A DNA stretch of 64,000 bases, taken from contig NZ_CP060404.1 of the NCBI RefSeq assembly GCF_014295035.1, positions 662,001-726,000 on the forward strand. Reading direction: 5' to 3'. This document shows positions 16,810 to 25,561 of this stretch, one piece after another (the first letter of the stretch is position 1; the number at the start of each line of letters is the position of its first letter). The notes under the pieces were generated by a model. It worked only from the letters and a program-made list of their open reading frames with translations, did no database searches and was not told the origin of the DNA. This DNA comes from Streptomyces buecherae (GTDB lineage Bacteria > Actinomycetota > Actinomycetes > Streptomycetales > Streptomycetaceae). A program made the translations under genes and the position numbers.

Positions 16810-17688
16810 GTGAGTAGTAGTGAGACCGCCACGCGAGAGCGCGTGATCAACGCACTCGACGAGCGTGCCGACAAGATCGCCGATCGGTGGGTGCAGCTGC
16901 AACTACAGCGTAGCGAGGCCGGATCCGGGATCAGCGAAGCGGAGTTGCACGAGGAGGCGGACTCCGTGGTCGCCGCCCTCTCGGCGAGTCTGGCCGGCGG
17001 TCTGCCGGTGGAGCGCGTGGTGACGGCGCATCCCGAGTTGCACCGCGTGATCACCGAGCTCTCGCTGCGCCGCGCGCGGGGTGGGGCCTCACCCACCGAC
17101 ACGTTCCTCGCGGTCCTCACCCTCAAGGAGGCCCTGCTGGAGTCCGTACAGGAGTCCGTGCGGGCCGCTGACGACGCGCTTGCCGTCGCGCTGCTGATCA
17201 ACAGGCTGCTGGACGCCGCTGGCGCACTCTCGTTCAACACCTACGTCGAGGGCCGGGAGGAGATCATCGGGCGGCAGAGCCGGCAGTTGCTGGAGCTGTC
17301 GACTCCCGTGGTCCGGCTGTGGCGTCACGTGCTCGCCGTACCGCTGATCGGGACCCTCGACACCGCACGCACCCAGGTGGTCATGGAGAACCTGCTGCAG
17401 GGAATCCAGGATCACGAGGCGCTCGTCGCGATCATCGACATCACCGCTGTTCCCACGGTGGACACGGCCGTAGCGCAGCACCTGATGCAGACGGTCAACG
17501 CGGTACGGCTGATGGGCGCCGACTGCGTCATCAGCGGGATCCGGCCCCCCATCGCGGTGACCATCGCCCAGCTCGGCATCGACCTCTCCTCCATCCTCAC
17601 CCGGTCGACCCTCGCCGACGCCCTGTCCGTCGCCATCAAGATCACCGAAGGTGATCAGCTGAGGGCCGAAGCATCGGCAGTGCGATGA
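16810..17688 (+). CDS. rsbR: RsbR-type stressosome/anti-anti-sigma regulator (STAS domain)
   Basis: A 292-residue cytoplasmic protein. GTG 16810 is chosen because GAGGAG ends 6 bases before it; an earlier GTG at 16780 lacks one. The N-terminal about 150 residues are helical and RsbR N-domain-like (TRERVINALDERADKIADRW). The C-terminal STAS domain begins near 175 (STPVVRLWRHVLAVPLIGTL) and includes AIIDITAVPTVDTAVAQHLM, with Thr residues where RsbT phosphorylates RsbR, and GADCVISGIRPPIAVTIAQL. RsbR and RsbS form the stressosome scaffold that sequesters the kinase RsbT until stress. The stop overlaps the rsbS start (ATGA). Confidence 0.92.
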   Translation: MSSSETATRERVINALDERADKIADRWVQLQLQRSEAGSGISEAELHEEADSVVAALSASLAGGLPVERVVTAHPELHRVITELSLRRARGGASPTDTFLAVLTLKEALLESVQESVRAADDALAVALLINRLLDAAGALSFNTYVEGREEIIGRQSRQLLELSTPVVRLWRHVLAVPLIGTLDTARTQVVMENLLQGIQDHEALVAIIDITAVPTVDTAVAQHLMQTVNAVRLMGADCVISGIRPPIAVTIAQLGIDLSSILTRSTLADALSVAIKITEGDQLRAEASAVR

Positions 17689-18095
17689 ACGCCCGGCCCG
17701 TGGCGGGGGTGCCCATACTGCGGCTGGGCAACGTACTGGTCACCGGGCTCCTCGACGAACTCGACGACAAGGCCGCCCTGGCCTTCACCGACGAGCTCAC
17801 CCAGCGCATCACGGCGGAGGACGCGAGCGGTGTCCTCATCGACATCTCCCGACTGGAGATCATCGACTCCTTCGTCGCCCGCACTCTCATGGAGCTCACC
17901 ACCATGGCCAGGCTCCTCGGGGCCCGGGTGATCGTGGCGGGCATGCTTCCTCCGGTGGCGATCACCTTGGTGGAACTGGGTCTGCACCTGGAGGGGGTCG
18001 AGACCGCGCTCAACGCCGAACGGGGCATGGCTTTGCTCGGATGGCAACAAAACCGCCAGCTCCCCGAGGGGGCACCCAGTGCTGCGCTCCACTGA
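17685..18095 (+). CDS. rsbS: RsbS-type STAS-domain anti-sigma factor antagonist
   Basis: A 136-residue single STAS domain: PILRLGNVLVTGLLDELDD at the start, then GVLIDISRLEIIDSFVARTL carrying the phospho-acceptor Ser, and ARVIVAGMLPPVAITLVEL. It starts at the ATG overlapping the rsbR stop and overlaps rsbT by 17 bases, giving the canonical R-S-T order. RsbS is the minimal stressosome component; its phosphorylation by RsbT releases RsbT to activate a PP2C phosphatase. Confidence 0.93.
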   Translation: MNARPVAGVPILRLGNVLVTGLLDELDDKAALAFTDELTQRITAEDASGVLIDISRLEIIDSFVARTLMELTTMARLLGARVIVAGMLPPVAITLVELGLHLEGVETALNAERGMALLGWQQNRQLPEGAPSAALH

Positions 18096-18543
18096 CCCAT
18101 CCGCTTCCTTCGACACCGCCCCCCGCCCCGACCCACGGCCGGGTGAGCCGCACTCGTACCCGGTGCGTACGGAGGAGGACCTGCTCGCGGCCCGTCACGC
18201 CGTTCGCGCGGCCACCCTGGCCCTCGGATTCGGCATCGTCGACCAGACCCGCATCGTCACCGCCGCCAGCGAACTCGTACGCAACGCCTACATCCACGGC
18301 GGGGGCGGCACCCTCACCCTCACCTTGCTCGAACGTCCGGGCGCGCGGGGCCTACGGCTCGTCATCAGCGATGACGGGCCAGGCATCCACGACGTCCAGC
18401 AGGCCCTCACCGACGGGTACACCACGGGGGCCGGACTGGGCCATGGGCTGGGCGGGGCACGACGGCTGATGGACGATTTCGGTATCGACTCGGCGCCGGG
18501 CCGGGGCACCACCGTCACGGCCACCCGATGGACGACACCGTGA
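18079..18543 (+). CDS. rsbT: RsbT-type serine kinase (GHKL ATPase fold)
   Basis: A 154-residue protein starting at GTG 18079 (GAGGGGG upstream). Its GHKL motifs are N-box SELVRNAYIHGGG, G1 ISDDGPGIHDVQ and G2 GLGHGLGGARRLMDDF. RsbT phosphorylates RsbR/RsbS and then activates a downstream PP2C phosphatase. It overlaps the following PP2C gene by 16 bases, consistent with coupled translation of the whole stress module. Confidence 0.93.
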   Translation: MLRSTDPSASFDTAPRPDPRPGEPHSYPVRTEEDLLAARHAVRAATLALGFGIVDQTRIVTAASELVRNAYIHGGGGTLTLTLLERPGARGLRLVISDDGPGIHDVQQALTDGYTTGAGLGHGLGGARRLMDDFGIDSAPGRGTTVTATRWTTP

Positions 18544-19556
18544 CACCGGCACCCGCCAGGCCGACCGTCCAGGTCCGTGTCGACCACCACAGCGCCGTCC
18601 AGCTCGCCGCGGAAGCCGCCCGCGCGGTCGCCGAGTCGAGCGGTCTGAGCGGTTCCCTCCCCGACCAGGCCGCCGTGCTGGCGTCGGAACTCGCCGGGAA
18701 CCTCGCCAAGCACGCCACCGGCGGCTCGGTCTATGTGCAGCCGCTCCTCCTCGGAGGCGGAATGGAGATTCTCGCCGCCGATCGCGGGCCCGGCATCGAC
18801 GACCTTCCCCGCGCCCTCACCGACGGATACAGCACCACCGCGACCCTCGGCGCCGGCCTGGGCGCCGTCCGTCGCATCGCCACGGACTTCACCATCCGCA
18901 CCGAGCCAGGCACCGCGACCCTTGCCTGTGCCCGGCTCACCGAGGCCGACCACCGGCCGAGGGCTCATCAGGAGATCGGTTCCATCTGCCTTCCCATCGA
19001 CGGCGAACAGCCCTGCGGCGACGCGTGCGCCTCGGCTGACACCGAGGATTGTCGTACGGCCTTCGTCGTGGACGGCCTCGGACACGGCCCTGAGGCATCG
19101 GAGGCGGCACAGGCCGCCCTGCGCGTGTTTCACCGCGCACCCGACCGCGCGCTCCACGACATGCTCTTCGCCGTCCACCGGGCGCTACGCCACACCCGCG
19201 GTGCCGCAGTCGGCGTCATGCGGCTGCACCACGACCGGACCGAGTACTGCGGCGTCGGCAACATCCGCGCCCTGGTCGTGACTCCCGAGGCCGCCCGCCA
19301 CGGGATGACCGGCCTGCCCGGTGTCGTCGGGTGGAACATGCCGACCCCGCGTACACACACCCTGCCCACGGGCCCGGGAGTCATCGCTGTGCTGCACTCC
19401 GACGGGATCCACCCGCGATGGGCCCACACACCCTCGCGCTTCCTGCTCCGGCTGCCGCCCGCGCTGCTCGCGGCAGCAGTGGCTCACACTCACCGTTCGA
19501 CGCGGGACGACGCGACCTTCCTCGCCGCCAGGGCACCCGGTGGCCGTTTTGTCTGA
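18528..19556 (+). CDS. RsbX-like protein: N-terminal GHKL ATPase-like domain fused to PP2C phosphatase
   Basis: A 342-residue two-domain protein. Residues 10-135 repeat the RsbT/RsbW-type fold (ELAGNLAKHATGG, AADRGPGIDDLP, LGAGLGAVRRIATDF). Residues about 150-340 are a PP2C/SpoIIE-type phosphatase with AFVVDGLGHGPEASEAAQ and a final HSDGIHPRW. Such proteins reset the stressosome by removing phosphate from RsbR/RsbS. ATG 18528 lies inside rsbT; GTG 18540, overlapping the rsbT stop as GTGA, is equally plausible. Confidence 0.88.
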   Translation: MDDTVTPAPARPTVQVRVDHHSAVQLAAEAARAVAESSGLSGSLPDQAAVLASELAGNLAKHATGGSVYVQPLLLGGGMEILAADRGPGIDDLPRALTDGYSTTATLGAGLGAVRRIATDFTIRTEPGTATLACARLTEADHRPRAHQEIGSICLPIDGEQPCGDACASADTEDCRTAFVVDGLGHGPEASEAAQAALRVFHRAPDRALHDMLFAVHRALRHTRGAAVGVMRLHHDRTEYCGVGNIRALVVTPEAARHGMTGLPGVVGWNMPTPRTHTLPTGPGVIAVLHSDGIHPRWAHTPSRFLLRLPPALLAAAVAHTHRSTRDDATFLAARAPGGRFV

Positions 19557-20790
19557 CACCTTCCGGACGTTGCGCCCCTTGCGCCGCGCCCTGCGCCAGG
19601 TGGCCGACGCGTACGGCCTCCCCCTCGAAGTGCGCGCCCGGCTCGTTCTCTCGATCAGCGGCGTCGCCGGCCACGAACTGCGAGCCGGACGCACGGTCAG
19701 GCTCGGCTCGGCCTGTCAGCCAGGTTCCAAGGGGCAGCCGACGCTTCTCTCCGTCAGCCTGGTGTCGCCGGCGTCGCGGAGCCCGCTGCCGTTGGCCGGG
19801 CTCCCCCTTGCCGCGCAGGCGGTCTGCGACACCACGGCCACCTGGCACGTGCCTGTCCCGGAAGGAGCCGAGCCGCCCACCGGCGCACGCACACCGCGCG
19901 TGGTGCGGGAATCGGAGAACGAAGAGCTGGAACAGGAACTACGGGCCTCACTCGCGCGCGTGGACGCCTTCGCCGCCGAACACCGCGTCCTCAAGCACGA
20001 ACTGGCCGAGACCAACAGTGGCGTACTCGCCCTGTACATCCAGCTCGAAGAACGTGACGAGCAACTGCGCCAGGCGCACGGGCGGATGCTGCAGGAGATG
20101 GAGAACGCCCTTCGGCCCCCTCCCCTGGCAGTGGACGGCCTGGAACTCGCCGTCCACTACGAACCCGCCAACACGCACGACCCCACCGGTGGCGACCTCT
20201 ACGACTGGTTCCACCTGCCCGACGGAACCGTCCACATCACGGTCGTCGACGCCCTCGGACACGGAATCACCAGCACGCGGAGCGCCCTGAACGTGACCCA
20301 CGCCGTGCGGACCCTGGCGCTGGACGGGCACCCGCTGACCAAGATCGTCAAGCGGGCCGACGAGATACTCATGCCTCTGGACAGCGATCTCCTGGCCACC
20401 GTGCTCCTGGCCCGGCTCAACCCGGCGACGGGCGAACTCCGCCTGGCCAACGGCAGCCACCCTCCAGCGCTCCTCGTCCGCTCGGACGGCCGGGCCGACT
20501 TCCTCAACGTACGAGGACGCGGCATCGGTTACCCGTTGGCCGGCAGCGACAAGGTGCTCCAGACCCGGATGGAACCGGGCGATCTGCTGTTGCTGTACAC
20601 CGACGGCCTCACCGAGAGTCGCCGCGATCCCATCGAGGGCGAAGCGCGCCTCATCGACTCGGCCCGGAAGCGGTCACGGGACCCGACAGCGTCCCTTCCC
20701 GGAGCCATCGCGGGAGACATGCGCACGGTCGTACTGCACTCGGACGACACGCTCGCCCTCGTCGTGCGCATGGGCCGACCCGGGAACTGA
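19540..20790 (+). CDS. PP2C-family protein serine/threonine phosphatase (RsbU-like)
   Basis: A 416-residue protein starting at GTG 19540, overlapping the previous gene. Residues 1-110 resemble a remnant anti-sigma ATPase (RLVLSISGVAGHELRAGRT). Residues about 125-190 form a strong coiled coil (ESENEELEQELRASLARV ... QLEERDEQLRQAHGRM). The rest is a SpoIIE-type PP2C with complete metal ligands: TGGDLYDWF, TVVDALGHGITS and LLLYTDGLTE. It is the likely RsbT-activated output phosphatase that dephosphorylates an anti-anti-sigma factor. The sigma factor itself is not in the window. Confidence 0.9.
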   Translation: MAVLSDTFRTLRPLRRALRQVADAYGLPLEVRARLVLSISGVAGHELRAGRTVRLGSACQPGSKGQPTLLSVSLVSPASRSPLPLAGLPLAAQAVCDTTATWHVPVPEGAEPPTGARTPRVVRESENEELEQELRASLARVDAFAAEHRVLKHELAETNSGVLALYIQLEERDEQLRQAHGRMLQEMENALRPPPLAVDGLELAVHYEPANTHDPTGGDLYDWFHLPDGTVHITVVDALGHGITSTRSALNVTHAVRTLALDGHPLTKIVKRADEILMPLDSDLLATVLLARLNPATGELRLANGSHPPALLVRSDGRADFLNVRGRGIGYPLAGSDKVLQTRMEPGDLLLLYTDGLTESRRDPIEGEARLIDSARKRSRDPTASLPGAIAGDMRTVVLHSDDTLALVVRMGRPGN

Positions 20791-20952
20791 CCAGGTGCCC
20801 CGAACCGCCGCCTTCAGACGGTCGTCCCCATGTCCCCCGACGACTCACCATCCGGGTGCGTGGCGATCACCGCGCCGAACCGGCCGCGAGGGCCGCCCGG
20901 CCTCCGGACTCGGGTGGTGGGCACGGCCCGGATCGGCCTCCCGGGGCTGCGC

Positions 20953-21450
20953 TCAGCCGCTCTCTTCGACCAGCTGTTCCCGCGCGTACGGGAGGGGCTC
21001 GGCGACGGCTTCGCAGAGGGCGGCGAGGCCGGTGGCCAAGGCGTCGCGTGTGGCGGGGGTCATCCGGTTCATCGCCTGGCGGAGGGCTTGCTCACGGCGT
21101 CGCCGGATCTCGCGCAGGTGCGCGATGCCGGCGTCGGTGAGCGTCAGCTGCATCTCGCGGCGGTCCCCGGGGCGGGGAGTCCGGCGGAGGAACCCGGCGG
21201 CCTGGAGGCGGTCGCACAGGCGCGTGGCCGTGGGAGCGGCCACCGCCAGATGACGACGGAGGGCACTGAGATTGATGCCGGGCTCGCGTTCGATGATGTA
21301 CATCACACGAATCTGTGCCGTGGAGACAGGGGCGGTGCTCAGGGCGTCCCGGCCCCGTTCCCAGGCGATCTCCAGGAGCTCAAGGACACGGCTGACCTCA
21401 GGCACGGCGGCAGTGGCCCGTTGCTGGAGAGCCATGGGGTCCTCGCGCAT
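20953..21450 (-). CDS. MarR-family transcriptional regulator
   Basis: A 165-residue protein whose ATG is the complement of 21448-21450, with GGGAG 7 bases upstream on the reverse strand. Winged helix: STAQIRVMYIIEREPGIN, recognition helix RRHLAVAAPTATRLCDRL, wing RRTPRPGDRREMQLTLTDAG. The C-terminal dimerization helices end in AREQLVEESG. It is divergent from the PP2C gene at 21549 with a 98-base shared promoter region, so it probably represses itself and that gene. Confidence 0.9.
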   Translation of the reverse strand: MREDPMALQQRATAAVPEVSRVLELLEIAWERGRDALSTAPVSTAQIRVMYIIEREPGINLSALRRHLAVAAPTATRLCDRLQAAGFLRRTPRPGDRREMQLTLTDAGIAHLREIRRRREQALRQAMNRMTPATRDALATGLAALCEAVAEPLPYAREQLVEESG

Positions 21451-21548
21451 GTGACACTCCCGTGTGAGCGTTTTGTGCTCGATCCGGCTGGTCGGTGTAA
21501 GAAGCCGCATGAATGAAGATATGTCAAGGAAGGCAAGGTCCGGTACCC

Positions 21549-22730
21549 GTGGACAGACCCAGCGCGGTTGAGCGCCTGTTGCGCGAGGCTGCGCCCCATG
21601 AGGTTTTCGACGTGGTCCGCTCGGTGATCGAGCAGCGACACGGCGCCGTGGCGGTCGACCTCTTGATGGCCGACTATGCCATGACACAACTGCAGCCCGT
21701 AGGCGTTCTCCCGCACACCCACCATTCGCTGCCGGTCCATGACACCGCCCCAGGTCACGCCTTCATCGCCCAGGAAGCGCACTGCGTGCCCGGCGTCGCG
21801 TCGTCCACCGTAACGGTCTACCTGCCGGTCAGCGTCCGTGGTGACCGGCTCGGCGTGCTCAGCGTGCGGTTGCCCGGCGGTGAGAGCGATGTCGACCCCG
21901 GGACCCTGACGGACCTCGCGCAGTGCGCGGCCGCGCTGGCGCACGAGATCGCCGTCGCGGAGCGGGACACCGATCTCTTCCTGCAGGCCCGCCGCGCGGA
22001 ACGGCTCACCCTCGCTGCCGAGATGCAGTGGCAGCTCCTGCCCGGGCGCTCTTGCTCGCGGCCCGAGTACAGCCTCGGCGCGCAGCTGGAACCCGCTTAC
22101 GCGATCTTCGGTGACAGCTTCGACTGGTCGTCGTCCGCCGACGACCTCCTGGTGACCGTGAGCAACGGCATGGGCGAGGGCATCGACGCGGCCCTGCTCA
22201 CGAACCTCGCGACCAACGCCCTGCGCAACGCCCGCCGCGCCGGGCTGAACCTCGCCGACCAGGCGTACCTGGCCGACCAGGCCGTCTACGGCCAGCACCA
22301 CGGCCAGCAGTTCCTGTCCACGCTCATGCTCCGCTTCTGCCTTCCGACCGGAGACGTGGAGATCATCGACGCTGGCTCGCCCCGGATCTGGCGGCTTCGC
22401 CGGGACGTGGTCGAGGCCATCGGATTCGACGCCCAGATACCCCTGGGGATGTTCGAGGACACGACGTACACCACGCAGCGCTTCAAGGTCGAGTCCGGGG
22501 ACCGGCTGTTGTTCATCAGTGACGGCGTCTACGACGCCCTCTCACCGGCAGGTGAGAAGTACGGCCAGCGGGCGTTGGCCAGAGCGATCACCAGTACCCG
22601 TCTCCTGCCCGCTTCCCAGGTACCCAGGACGATGCTGCAGGAGCTGCTGGGACACCGCGGCTCCGGGCCGGCGGCGGACGACGCCCTGGTCGTATGCCTG
22701 GACTGGCACGGCCGCCCGGGCACCGGCTGA
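21549..22730 (+). CDS. PP2C/SpoIIE-type phosphatase with N-terminal GAF-like domain and altered metal site
   Basis: A 393-residue protein from GTG 21549; ATG 21513 is an alternative start. Residues about 1-130 look like a GAF-type sensor (TAPGHAFIAQEAHCVP, VTVYLPVSVRGDRLGVLSV). Residues 160-390 are SpoIIE/PP2C-like (AAEMQWQLLPG; FGDSFDW; LLFISDGVYDAL). The usual GGDxYD and DVxGHG motifs read FGDSFDW and SNGMGEG, so one metal-ligand Asp is replaced by Asn. Activity may be reduced or altered. The same variant motif recurs in Streptomyces paralogues as I remember them. It may be controlled by the divergent MarR. Confidence 0.85.
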   Translation: MDRPSAVERLLREAAPHEVFDVVRSVIEQRHGAVAVDLLMADYAMTQLQPVGVLPHTHHSLPVHDTAPGHAFIAQEAHCVPGVASSTVTVYLPVSVRGDRLGVLSVRLPGGESDVDPGTLTDLAQCAAALAHEIAVAERDTDLFLQARRAERLTLAAEMQWQLLPGRSCSRPEYSLGAQLEPAYAIFGDSFDWSSSADDLLVTVSNGMGEGIDAALLTNLATNALRNARRAGLNLADQAYLADQAVYGQHHGQQFLSTLMLRFCLPTGDVEIIDAGSPRIWRLRRDVVEAIGFDAQIPLGMFEDTTYTTQRFKVESGDRLLFISDGVYDALSPAGEKYGQRALARAITSTRLLPASQVPRTMLQELLGHRGSGPAADDALVVCLDWHGRPGTG

Positions 22731-23126
22731 CACAGCCCTGCCGGGATCTCGACATGGGAGCGGCATCCGATGGCGAGCGAGGTGTGGGGGGGGCGGTCTC
22801 TGAACGTGCTCATGACGAACCTGCTCATCCAGGCAGGTCCGCGCCGCACGGCAACGGCGGGCCGAAGCGCGGCATGGGAGGCCGCCTGGAGTGGTGACGC
22901 CATCCTGGCCAAGGGACGCCCGCGCCTGATATTGGTTCGAGTGTTCGCTCTTGGAAACCCGGGCCCGAGCACCAACGCCTGACGCCTTGTCGGAGAGGTC
23001 GGCATCAGGATCGCCGGGAGTCGCTTCCACCGCCATGGAACACCAAGATTAAGAGTGGCTGGCACCCGCTCTGCCCTGCACAGACACAGCTCACGACTCC
23101 GTCTTTGACCTGCCGAGGAGAGACAG
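22731..23126. other. Intergenic region before dhaK
   Basis: About 395 bases with no supported gene. It contains a run of 8 G near 22786. A 70-codon frame (22770-22982) lacks a ribosome binding site and family features. GAGGAG at 23115-23120 is the dhaK ribosome binding site. Confidence 0.5.
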
Positions 23127-24119
23127 TTGAGGATGCTCATCAATGTGCCCGACACCGTGGTCGCCGACGCGTTGCGCGGGATGGCCGCCACGCATCCGGA
23201 GCTGACCGTGGACGTGGAGGGGCGGGTGATCGTACGCCGCGACGCGCCGGTGGCCGGAAAGGTGGCCCTGGTGTCGGGCGGTGGGTCCGGGCACGAGCCG
23301 CTGCACGGGGGGTTCGTGGGCACCGGGATGCTCGACGCGGCGTGTCCCGGAGAGGTGTTCACCTCGCCCGTGCCGCACCAGATGGTCAAGGCGGCGGCGG
23401 CCGTGGACAGCGGCCAGGGAGTGCTGTTCGTGGTCAAGAACTACACCGGCGACGTGCTCAACTTCGACATGGCCATGGAACTCGCCGAGGACGAGGGCGT
23501 ACGGGTGGCCAAGGTGCTGGTGGACGACGATGTCGCCGTGACGGACAGCACGCACACGGCGGGCCGTCGTGGCACCGGGGCCACGCTGTTCGTGGAGAAG
23601 ATCGCGGGCGCCGCCGCCGAGGAGGGCGCGCCGTTGGAGCGGGTGGAGGCCATCGCCCGGCAGGTCAACGCGTCGTCCCGGAGCTTCGGGGTCGCGCTCA
23701 GCGCCTGCTCGACGCCGGCCAAGGGCGGGCCGACGTTCGCGCTGCCCGACGGCGAGCTGGAGCTCGGGGTGGGCATCCACGGCGAGCCCGGCCGGGAGCG
23801 GCGGCCCATGATGACCTCGCGCGAGATCGCGGACTTCTCCGTGGACGCCGTCCTTGAGGACCTGCGGCCCACCAACCCGGTGCTCCTGCTGGTGGGCGGC
23901 GCGGGGGCGACGCCGCTGCTTGAGCTGTACGGGTTCGCCGCCGAGGTGCACCGAGTGCTGGCCGAGCGTGGCGTGCCGGTCCTGCGCAGCCTCGTCGGCA
24001 ACTACGTCACCTCGCTGGACATGGCGGGCTGCGCGGTGACGCTGTGCCAGGCCGACGAGGAGTTGCTGCGCCTGTGGGACGCGCCGGTGCGCACGCCCGC
24101 GCTGCGGTGGGGGCTGTAA
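23127..24119 (+). CDS. dhaK: Dihydroxyacetone kinase subunit DhaK
   Basis: A 330-residue substrate-binding subunit of the PTS-dependent dihydroxyacetone kinase. It carries MLINVPDTVVADALRGMA and the substrate pocket VSGGGSGHEPLHGGFVG. The covalent-binding His is in LGVGIHGEPGRER, and the C-terminal part holds VGNYVTSLDMAG. TTG 23127 is preferred because GAGGAG ends 6 bases before it; ATG 23133 follows in frame. It is separated from dhaL by a perfect GC hairpin, which may lower downstream expression. With DhaL and DhaM it converts dihydroxyacetone to dihydroxyacetone phosphate using PEP-derived phosphate. Confidence 0.95.
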   Translation: MRMLINVPDTVVADALRGMAATHPELTVDVEGRVIVRRDAPVAGKVALVSGGGSGHEPLHGGFVGTGMLDAACPGEVFTSPVPHQMVKAAAAVDSGQGVLFVVKNYTGDVLNFDMAMELAEDEGVRVAKVLVDDDVAVTDSTHTAGRRGTGATLFVEKIAGAAAEEGAPLERVEAIARQVNASSRSFGVALSACSTPAKGGPTFALPDGELELGVGIHGEPGRERRPMMTSREIADFSVDAVLEDLRPTNPVLLLVGGAGATPLLELYGFAAEVHRVLAERGVPVLRSLVGNYVTSLDMAGCAVTLCQADEELLRLWDAPVRTPALRWGL

Positions 24120-24124
24120 CCCCG

Positions 24125-24150
24125 CGCGCGCCCCGCGCGCGGGGCGCGCG
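24125..24150 (+). terminator. 26-bp perfect palindromic hairpin between dhaK and dhaL
   Basis: CGCGCGCCCC (24125-24134) pairs with GGGGCGCGCG (24141-24150) across GCGCGC. It lies 5 bases after the dhaK stop and may act as a terminator or attenuator within the dha set. Confidence 0.6.
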
Positions 24151-24245
24151 GCGGCGGGCGGTTGACGCGCGGGCGCTGCGTACGCTGGCGTAGAGCGACG
24201 GAGAACGACCGGCCCGGCCGGTCGTACGAGCGAAGGGACCCACCC

Positions 24246-24947
24246 GTGTCCGGCACTGCATCCGCCTCCAACAGCGACCCCTCTCCCGCGCGCGCCCACC
24301 CCGACGCGGGGTCGGGCGGCGGCCCCGACGAGGGGTTGGACGCCGCGTTCTTCCTGCGGTGGCTGGCGGCGGTCGCCGCCGCGGTGGACCGCGAGGCGGA
24401 CCACCTCACCGAACTCGACGCGGCGATCGGCGACGCCGATCACGGCAGCAACCTGCGGCGCGGCTTCACCGCCGTGGCCACCGCCCTGGACGCGGACCCA
24501 CCGGGCACCCCGGGAGCGGTGCTGGCGCTGGCCGGGCGGCAGTTGATCTCGACGGTGGGCGGCGCCTCTGGGCCGCTGTACGGGACCCTGTTGCGGCGTA
24601 CGGGCAAGGAGCTCGGCGACGCGCGGCGGGTCAGCGTCGCCGAGCTGGGTGCGGCGCTGCGCGCCGGCGTCGCCGCGGTGGCGCAGCTCGGCGGCTCGGC
24701 GCCGGGCGACAAGACGATGCTGGACGCGCTGGTGCCCGGCGCGGACGCGCTCGGCGCGCCCGACGCGGCGGGCGACCCGTTCGGCGCGGCGCGGGCCGCG
24801 GCGGAGGAGGGCGCGCGGGCCACGGAGGCGCTGCGGGCCCGCAAGGGCCGGGCCAGCTACCTCGGCGAGCGCAGCGTCGGGCACCTGGACCCGGGGGCCA
24901 GCTCGTCGGCCCTGTTGTTCGCGACGCTGGCGGAGGTGGCGCGGTGA
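24246..24947 (+). CDS. dhaL: Dihydroxyacetone kinase ADP-binding subunit DhaL
   Basis: A 233-residue helical-barrel subunit holding the nucleotide cofactor. The Mg-binding motif is ELDAAIGDADHGSNLRRGF; later landmarks are STVGGASGPLYGTL, GGSAPGDKTMLDAL and the closing RASYLGERSVGHLDPGA. It has about 30 extra, low-complexity N-terminal residues before the conserved FFLRWLAAV. GTG 24246 follows AAGGGA. The stop overlaps dhaM by GTGA. Confidence 0.95.
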   Translation: MSGTASASNSDPSPARAHPDAGSGGGPDEGLDAAFFLRWLAAVAAAVDREADHLTELDAAIGDADHGSNLRRGFTAVATALDADPPGTPGAVLALAGRQLISTVGGASGPLYGTLLRRTGKELGDARRVSVAELGAALRAGVAAVAQLGGSAPGDKTMLDALVPGADALGAPDAAGDPFGAARAAAEEGARATEALRARKGRASYLGERSVGHLDPGASSSALLFATLAEVAR

Positions 24948-25369
24948 GCGCGGTGCAGCGGGTGGCACAGGAGGGGCGGGTCGGGGTGGTCGTGGTCTCG
25001 CACAGCGGGCCGGTCGCGGAGGCGGTCGCCGAGCTGGCGCGCGGGCTGGCCGGGCTGACGACGGCGCCGGTCGCACCGGCCGGCGGCACCCGGGACGGCG
25101 GTCTCGGTACGAGCGCGGACCTCGTCGTCGAGGCTGCGCGGGCGGTGGACGGTGGCGCGGGAGTGGCCCTCCTGGTGGACCTGGGCAGCGCCGTCCTGAC
25201 GGTGAAGGCGCTGCTGGCCGAGGACGACGAACTGCCGGCCGGCACCCGACTGGTGGACGCGCCGCTGGTGGAGGGGGCGGTGGCGGCGGTGGTCACCGCG
25301 GCCACCGGCGCCGACCTCGACGCCGTGGCGGCAGCGGCCGAGGAGGCGTACAGCTACCGCAAGGTGTGA
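24944..25369 (+). CDS. dhaM: PTS phosphotransfer subunit DhaM (single-domain)
   Basis: A 141-residue mannose-IIA-like protein. VGVVVVSHSGPVAEAVAEL carries the phosphorylated His, then PAGGTRDGGLGTSADLV and GVALLVDLGSAVLTVKALL. It accepts phosphate from HPr and passes it to ADP bound to DhaL. Unlike enterobacterial DhaM it has no fused HPr or EI domains, so it depends on the general PTS. It overlaps the dhaL stop codon. Confidence 0.92.
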   Translation: MSAVQRVAQEGRVGVVVVSHSGPVAEAVAELARGLAGLTTAPVAPAGGTRDGGLGTSADLVVEAARAVDGGAGVALLVDLGSAVLTVKALLAEDDELPAGTRLVDAPLVEGAVAAVVTAATGADLDAVAAAAEEAYSYRKV

Positions 25370-25561
25370 CCCGGCGTCGGCCCCGGGGGCTCGGGGACCG
25401 GCGCACCACGGGCCCCTCCCCCGCACGTCCCACGGCGTCCCCGCCTCGACGCCCCGGGTCTCGCTGCCGATGCCTCGCCGCCGACTGCCTGGTGGGAGGC
25501 GTGCCGCCGCGCCGTGAAACATGATCGCGCGGCGCGGCGAGGGCTCCGTACACTGCCCGGC

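Noticed and set aside
22770..22982. 70-codon forward frame before dhaK
   Set aside because: No ribosome binding site, no family features and poor codon bias.
25370..25561. Possible small gene between dhaM and the VOC gene
   Set aside because: Frames here are short and lack ribosome binding sites; the VOC gene's own ATG at 25562 explains the coding signal.
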